Shown piece after piece: positions 60,925 through 64,000 of a stretch of DNA of 64,000 nt; the stretch's first letter is position 1, and every line of letters starts with the position of its first letter. The stretch comes from Mesobacillus harenae. GTDB lineage: Bacteria > Bacillota > Bacilli > Bacillales > Cytobacillaceae. The position numbers were made by a program, and so were the translations under genes. Under the pieces are notes generated by a model, which saw only the letters and a list, made by a program, of their open reading frames with translations, searched no databases and was not told the origin of the DNA. Location: the NCBI RefSeq assembly GCF_013343715.1, contig NZ_JABUNR010000019.1, forward strand, positions 33,276 to 97,275. The letters run 5' to 3'.

Positions 60925-62019
60925 ATGGGGAAGATCCTGATCCCTGTATGGCTGATGCTTCTATCCTTAGTTGCTGCATGTTCAAATGATAATAGTGAAA
61001 GCAGTCAATCTCCTGGTGGATCTGACGAAGAGACGTTTGTTCAAACAGAAGCAGCAGAAGTACTGGCAGAACAGCTAAACGTCCCTTGGTCAATCGCAAA
61101 AAACGGTGAAACATTCTTTTTAAGTGAACGTCCAGGAGCGATTGTTAAGGTAGAGACCGGCCAAATGACTAGACAAGACGTCAGGCTAAATAAGCCGTTA
61201 TCCAATGCTCCTGAAGCGGGGTTGTTAGGTTTTGTGCTTTCCCCTGACTTTAATGAAACCAGCCGTGCGTATGCGTATTATACCTACCAGGATGCTACCG
61301 GCCAGTTCAACCGTATTGTTGAATTGTTAGCTGAAGGAGAGGGATGGACTGAAGCTAAGGTGCTGCTGGACAAGCTTCCGAGCGGCCAAGTTCACCACGG
61401 AGGCCGTCTTAAAATTGGCCCTGATAATAAGCTTTATGCAACAACTGGTGATGCTTCATCTGAGCCAGAAATAGCACAAAATGTCGAGTCGCTGGGCGGC
61501 AAAATTCTTCGGTTAAACTTTGATGGCACTGTTCCTGAGGATAACCCCTTTAAAGACTCCTTCGTTTATAGCTATGGCCACAGAAATCCGCAAGGCCTTG
61601 GCTGGAAAGAGGGAGGCACGATGTACGCAAGTGAACATGGACCCTCCGCTCAGGATGAAATTAATCAGATACAGGCAGGGAAAAATTATGGATGGCCATT
61701 TATTAAGGGAGACGAAGAAAGAGAAGGAATGGAAACCCCGATTTTTAACTCGGGAGACTCAACTTGGGCGCCATCCGGAATCGCGATCTCAAATGATAAA
61801 TTATACGCTGCTTCCCTAAGAGGCCAGGCAATCCGCGTATTCAACCTGAAAGAAAATGAAACGAATGAAGTGGTTTCAGGACTTGGGCGCATCCGGGACG
61901 TAATGATCGACGGAGACTATATGTATTTTATCAGCAATAATACTGATGGTCGCGGAACCCCTGATGAGACTGATGATAAGCTCTATCGTATCCCGCTTTC
62001 AGCTATAAATGGGAAGTAG
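60925..62019 (+). CDS. PQQ-type sugar dehydrogenase lipoprotein
   Basis: A 364-residue protein of the soluble aldose dehydrogenase (GdhB/YliI-like) beta-propeller family. A lipoprotein signal ends in LVAAC (Cys19), so it is tethered outside the membrane. Family blocks are NVPWSIAK, GLLGFVLSPDF, VHHGGRLKIGPDNKLY, GKILRLNFDG, YGHRNPQGLGW and SEHGPSAQDEINQI with NYGWPFI. Whether PQQ is available is unknown, because no pqq genes are seen here. ATG 60925 follows AAAGGAG. Single gene. Confidence 0.9.
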   Translation: MGKILIPVWLMLLSLVAACSNDNSESSQSPGGSDEETFVQTEAAEVLAEQLNVPWSIAKNGETFFLSERPGAIVKVETGQMTRQDVRLNKPLSNAPEAGLLGFVLSPDFNETSRAYAYYTYQDATGQFNRIVELLAEGEGWTEAKVLLDKLPSGQVHHGGRLKIGPDNKLYATTGDASSEPEIAQNVESLGGKILRLNFDGTVPEDNPFKDSFVYSYGHRNPQGLGWKEGGTMYASEHGPSAQDEINQIQAGKNYGWPFIKGDEEREGMETPIFNSGDSTWAPSGIAISNDKLYAASLRGQAIRVFNLKENETNEVVSGLGRIRDVMIDGDYMYFISNNTDGRGTPDETDDKLYRIPLSAINGK

Positions 62020-62160
62020 CCTATCATAATTTTGCTACTTCACAGCTGTGTTGACCGCGAACCGCAAGTGTCTTTAGCAGAAATCAAATTACAAGTAAGA
62101 AAGCTAGTCTCTAAAAACATACCCAGGCAGGATTTGAGTTCATACGGGCTATAACAAAAC

Positions 62161-62191
62161 AAAGCACGCCTTAAGAAAGGCGTGCTTTTTC
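62161..62191 (+). terminator. Terminator after sugar dehydrogenase
   Basis: Perfect stem AAAGCACGCC / GGCGTGCTTT, 8-base loop, then TTT. Confidence 0.9.
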
Positions 62192-62229
62192 ATGTCGTAA
62201 GGATCGTGCTTTTCCAAAATTGTAAAGGG

Positions 62230-62256
62230 AAAAATCCATCTTATAGATGGATTTTT
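62230..62256 (-). terminator. Terminator at the end of yojF-bshB2
   Basis: Perfect 11-bp stem AAAAATCCATC / GATGGATTTTT with loop TTATA. Its last bases overlap the bshB2 stop codon. Confidence 0.8.
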
Positions 62257-62923
62257 ACGAGAATTTGTATGTCCAGAAGCGTTCATTATATACCCATTTC
62301 ATCATTGCTGGGTCATTGTCTTTCAGTTTTTCCGCCATATTTTCGACCATCAGCTGTGTCTGGGAGCGGTGAGCCTTTATGGCATCTATTTTTGTATCGG
62401 CAACAGCTCTGATGTCGTGAACAATATCAGGTTCGCCGATTTCTTCGACACAGTTATTAGAAAATGCAACACAGTGAAGTTTAGGGCGCTTATCAGAAGG
62501 CAGCTGTCCTACAGCCCTTACTACCGCAGCCCCGCATGCATCATGGTCAGGGTGGACAGAATAGCCTGGATAAAAAGTAATAATCAGAGACGGCTTAACC
62601 TCAGCTATTAGAGCTGCCATGGCATTAGTAAGCTTCGCCTCATCCTCAAACTCAATTGTTTTATCACGATATCCCAGCTGGCGTAAATCTGAAATCCCAA
62701 GTATTCTAGCAGCTTCTTTTAATTCATATTCACGGATAAGCGGCAGTGTTTCGCGATTTGCAAAGGGAGGGTTTCCCATATTGCGTCCCATCTCACCTAG
62801 CGTAAGGCAAGCATAGGTTACTGGTGTTCCCATATTGATATGAGTCGCGATTGTACCTGAGACTCCAAACGCTTCATCATCGGGGTGGGGAAACACAACT
62901 AGCACTTGAGTTTCTTTTTCCAT
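62255..62923 (-). CDS. bshB2: Bacillithiol biosynthesis deacetylase BshB2
   Basis: A 222-residue zinc-dependent LmbE-type deacetylase that removes the acetyl group from GlcNAc-malate during bacillithiol synthesis. The metal motif HPDDEAFG (about 12-19) and the distal HPDHDACG His residues are intact. Location 27 bases after a YojF gene matches B. subtilis yojF-yojG. ATG 62923 follows AAAGGAGG. Bacillithiol is the low-molecular-weight thiol of Bacilli, which fits the peroxide defences (ahpCF) seen elsewhere. Confidence 0.95.
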   Translation of the reverse strand: MEKETQVLVVFPHPDDEAFGVSGTIATHINMGTPVTYACLTLGEMGRNMGNPPFANRETLPLIREYELKEAARILGISDLRQLGYRDKTIEFEDEAKLTNAMAALIAEVKPSLIITFYPGYSVHPDHDACGAAVVRAVGQLPSDKRPKLHCVAFSNNCVEEIGEPDIVHDIRAVADTKIDAIKAHRSQTQLMVENMAEKLKDNDPAMMKWVYNERFWTYKFS

Positions 62924-62950
62924 TTCAAGACCTCCTTTTATTCATATGTA

Positions 62951-63298
62951 TTAATTAAACGGAGTTTCGCTAATTTGCAGGGCAACTGCCAATTTTCCAT
63001 CAAAGTCGTGGCCTGCCATTAACAGTCTATTTTTGTCATCTAATTCAAAATGGGTAATTCCTTCAGCATAAACCCAGCCAATGGCTAATTTTAGTCCAAC
63101 GCGGTATGGTCCGTTTCCTGTAATTTTCCCATGCTCATAGTTAATTTGGGCATTGCGGATATAGGCACCTGCTGAGAAGAACGATTCATTGTGGTGTGAG
63201 GCATATGCTCCGTTTGTTGTCTCCATATGGATATATACCTCTTTGTTTGCAAAGTGATCCAAAGCATCTTGAACCTTTTTCATGATAACCGGCTCCAT
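62951..63298 (-). CDS. yojF: YojF-family protein (DUF1806)
   Basis: A 115-residue soluble protein with the block VYIHMETTNGAYASHHNESF and the C-terminal LAVALQISETPF. Members are almost always encoded next to bshB2, suggesting an accessory role in bacillithiol metabolism, but no activity is known. ATG 63298 lies six bases after AGGAGG. It is the first gene of the two-gene operon. Confidence 0.9.
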   Translation of the reverse strand: MEPVIMKKVQDALDHFANKEVYIHMETTNGAYASHHNESFFSAGAYIRNAQINYEHGKITGNGPYRVGLKLAIGWVYAEGITHFELDDKNRLLMAGHDFDGKLAVALQISETPFN

Positions 63299-63478
63299 TA
63301 GTCTCCTCCTTTCGGCAGTTTCCCTTAAATAGGTTTCCGCTAGTATATTGTCAGTGATACATATTATTCATTTTACTAAATATGAAAATCAAAAGCGAAA
63401 TTGTAGCACATTTAAGCTGAATAGAGGATTAAAAAACGTGTGGACGGGAATTGTAAGGAATAAAAGGAGGGGTACAAT

Positions 63479-63841
63479 ATGGAACATGGAAAGGCACTTG
63501 CAATAAAAGGTGTCATGACAATTGTAGTTCTTTTCTTAATAATGGGTTTTGGGTATGGAGCCGGGTTCGGCGATGTACTCATTATGACTTTGGTGCTCGG
63601 TCTTGTTTCTTACGTGCTTGGAGATTTATTTTTTCTCCCCAGGACCAGCAATATGATGGCTACGCTTGCTGATTTTGGGCTGGCATTTATACTGATTTGG
63701 GGCTTAGGTACGGTTCTAATGGAGCCCACACAATCATTAATATGGGGAGCACTGTTTTCTGCACTGCTGATTGCCGGCGGTGAATGGTTCTTTCATAGTT
63801 ACATGAAAGAGAACGTCTTGCATGCAAGAAATGGAGCATAA
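63479..63841 (+). CDS. YndM-family membrane protein (DUF2512)
   Basis: A 120-residue protein of four membrane helices (about 10-27, 30-48, 62-82, 88-106). The conserved region GDLFFLPRTSNMMATLADFG marks the DUF2512/YndM family. Function is unknown. ATG 63479 follows AAAGGAGGGG by eight bases. An insertion sequence begins about 20 bases after its stop codon. Confidence 0.88.
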   Translation: MEHGKALAIKGVMTIVVLFLIMGFGYGAGFGDVLIMTLVLGLVSYVLGDLFFLPRTSNMMATLADFGLAFILIWGLGTVLMEPTQSLIWGALFSALLIAGGEWFFHSYMKENVLHARNGA

Positions 63842-63861
63842 AAAAAGGATGGCGATTTACC

Positions 63862-64000
63862 TGAACTAGGCCCCATATTTCGGACACTTTAATAAAAAGT
63901 GCCTATGCTGCTAATAAATGATCCCGGTATTGTACCGGGGTCATTTTCTTTAATCCCCATTGATACCGTTGACAGTTATAATATTCAATCACACGGTCTA
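63862..64000 (-). mobile_element. Edge of an IS3-family (IS150-type) insertion sequence
   Basis: The element runs off the window. Its terminal sequence TGAACTAGGCCCCATATTTC then CGGACACTTT is typical of an IS150-type inverted repeat starting with TGA. The boundary near 63862 is inferred from the transposase stop codon and this motif. Confidence 0.75.
63903..64000 (-). CDS. IS3-family transposase OrfB, C-terminal end
   Basis: The minus strand is open from the window edge (frame from 63998) to TAG at 63903-63905. The 31 visible residues, beginning DRVIEYYNCQRYQWGLKKMT and ending YRDHLLAA, are the classic C-terminal tail of IS150-type integrase-domain transposases. The catalytic DDE residues and the start lie outside, so intactness cannot be judged. 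Confidence 0.88.
   Translation of the reverse strand, partial: DRVIEYYNCQRYQWGLKKMTPVQYRDHLLAA

Overview
The window is a low-GC Gram-positive chromosome segment, almost certainly from a spore-forming, salt-tolerant member of the Bacillaceae (Bacillus/Cytobacillus/Mesobacillus type). The evidence is the oriC-proximal gene order gdpP-rplI-dnaB-purA-tRNAs-walRKHIJ-htrA-rlmH, strong AGGAGG ribosome sites with many GTG/TTG starts, bacillithiol genes, and ectoine and betaine genes.

Region 1 (1-15250) is conserved core: the 3' end of gdpP, rplI, dnaB, purA behind a PurR-type promoter, a Lys-Glu-Phe tRNA cluster preceded by a duplicated 5' half of tRNA-Lys, an exported LysM-G5-M23 cell-wall peptidase with a perfect WalR box far upstream, the walRK two-component operon with walH, walI and walJ, an HtrA-type protease, a 53-codon CxxH/CxxC protein and rlmH. 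Six same-strand DnaA boxes lie around the small gene and rlmH.

Region 2 (15250-33400) is more variable. It has an iterated short repeat, a decayed SDR gene, mqo, ahpCF with PerR-type sites, a bacterial protein resembling eukaryotic XendoU ribonucleases, an MscS channel, a divergent TetR/RND pump pair with an operator inside the promoter, a decayed IS1182-type element inserted between two terminator-like hairpins, a Gfo/Idh/MocA oxidoreductase, an MFS pump and a helical-repeat protein of unknown role.

Region 3 (33400-42300) is stress physiology: ectABCD for ectoine and hydroxyectoine, a small orphan HAH-motif membrane protein, an exported PA-domain subtilase and htpG.

Region 4 (42300-44920) is the most unusual: an array of TTGTATACAA-like iterons, a promoter, a ParM/StbA-type actin-like ATPase and a ParR-like adaptor with an acidic tail. 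It looks like a complete type II (actin-based) plasmid partition cassette, but it sits between ordinary chromosomal genes with no replication or mobility gene in view.

Region 5 (44920-64000) is metabolic and accessory: two M20 peptidases (one RocB-like), DUF2243 and a His-rich exported partner, a thioredoxin-reductase-like flavoprotein, a methyltransferase, a diguanylate cyclase, a Rieske-FAD oxidoreductase, a YbaK deacylase, a tandem P-loop ATPase, a Gly/His repeat protein, a BCCT betaine transporter, a HAD phosphatase, a PQQ-type sugar dehydrogenase lipoprotein, bshB2-yojF, a DUF2512 protein and the edge of an IS3-type element. Two families of Bacillus-type intergenic repeats are scattered through the second half and the gap after walJ.
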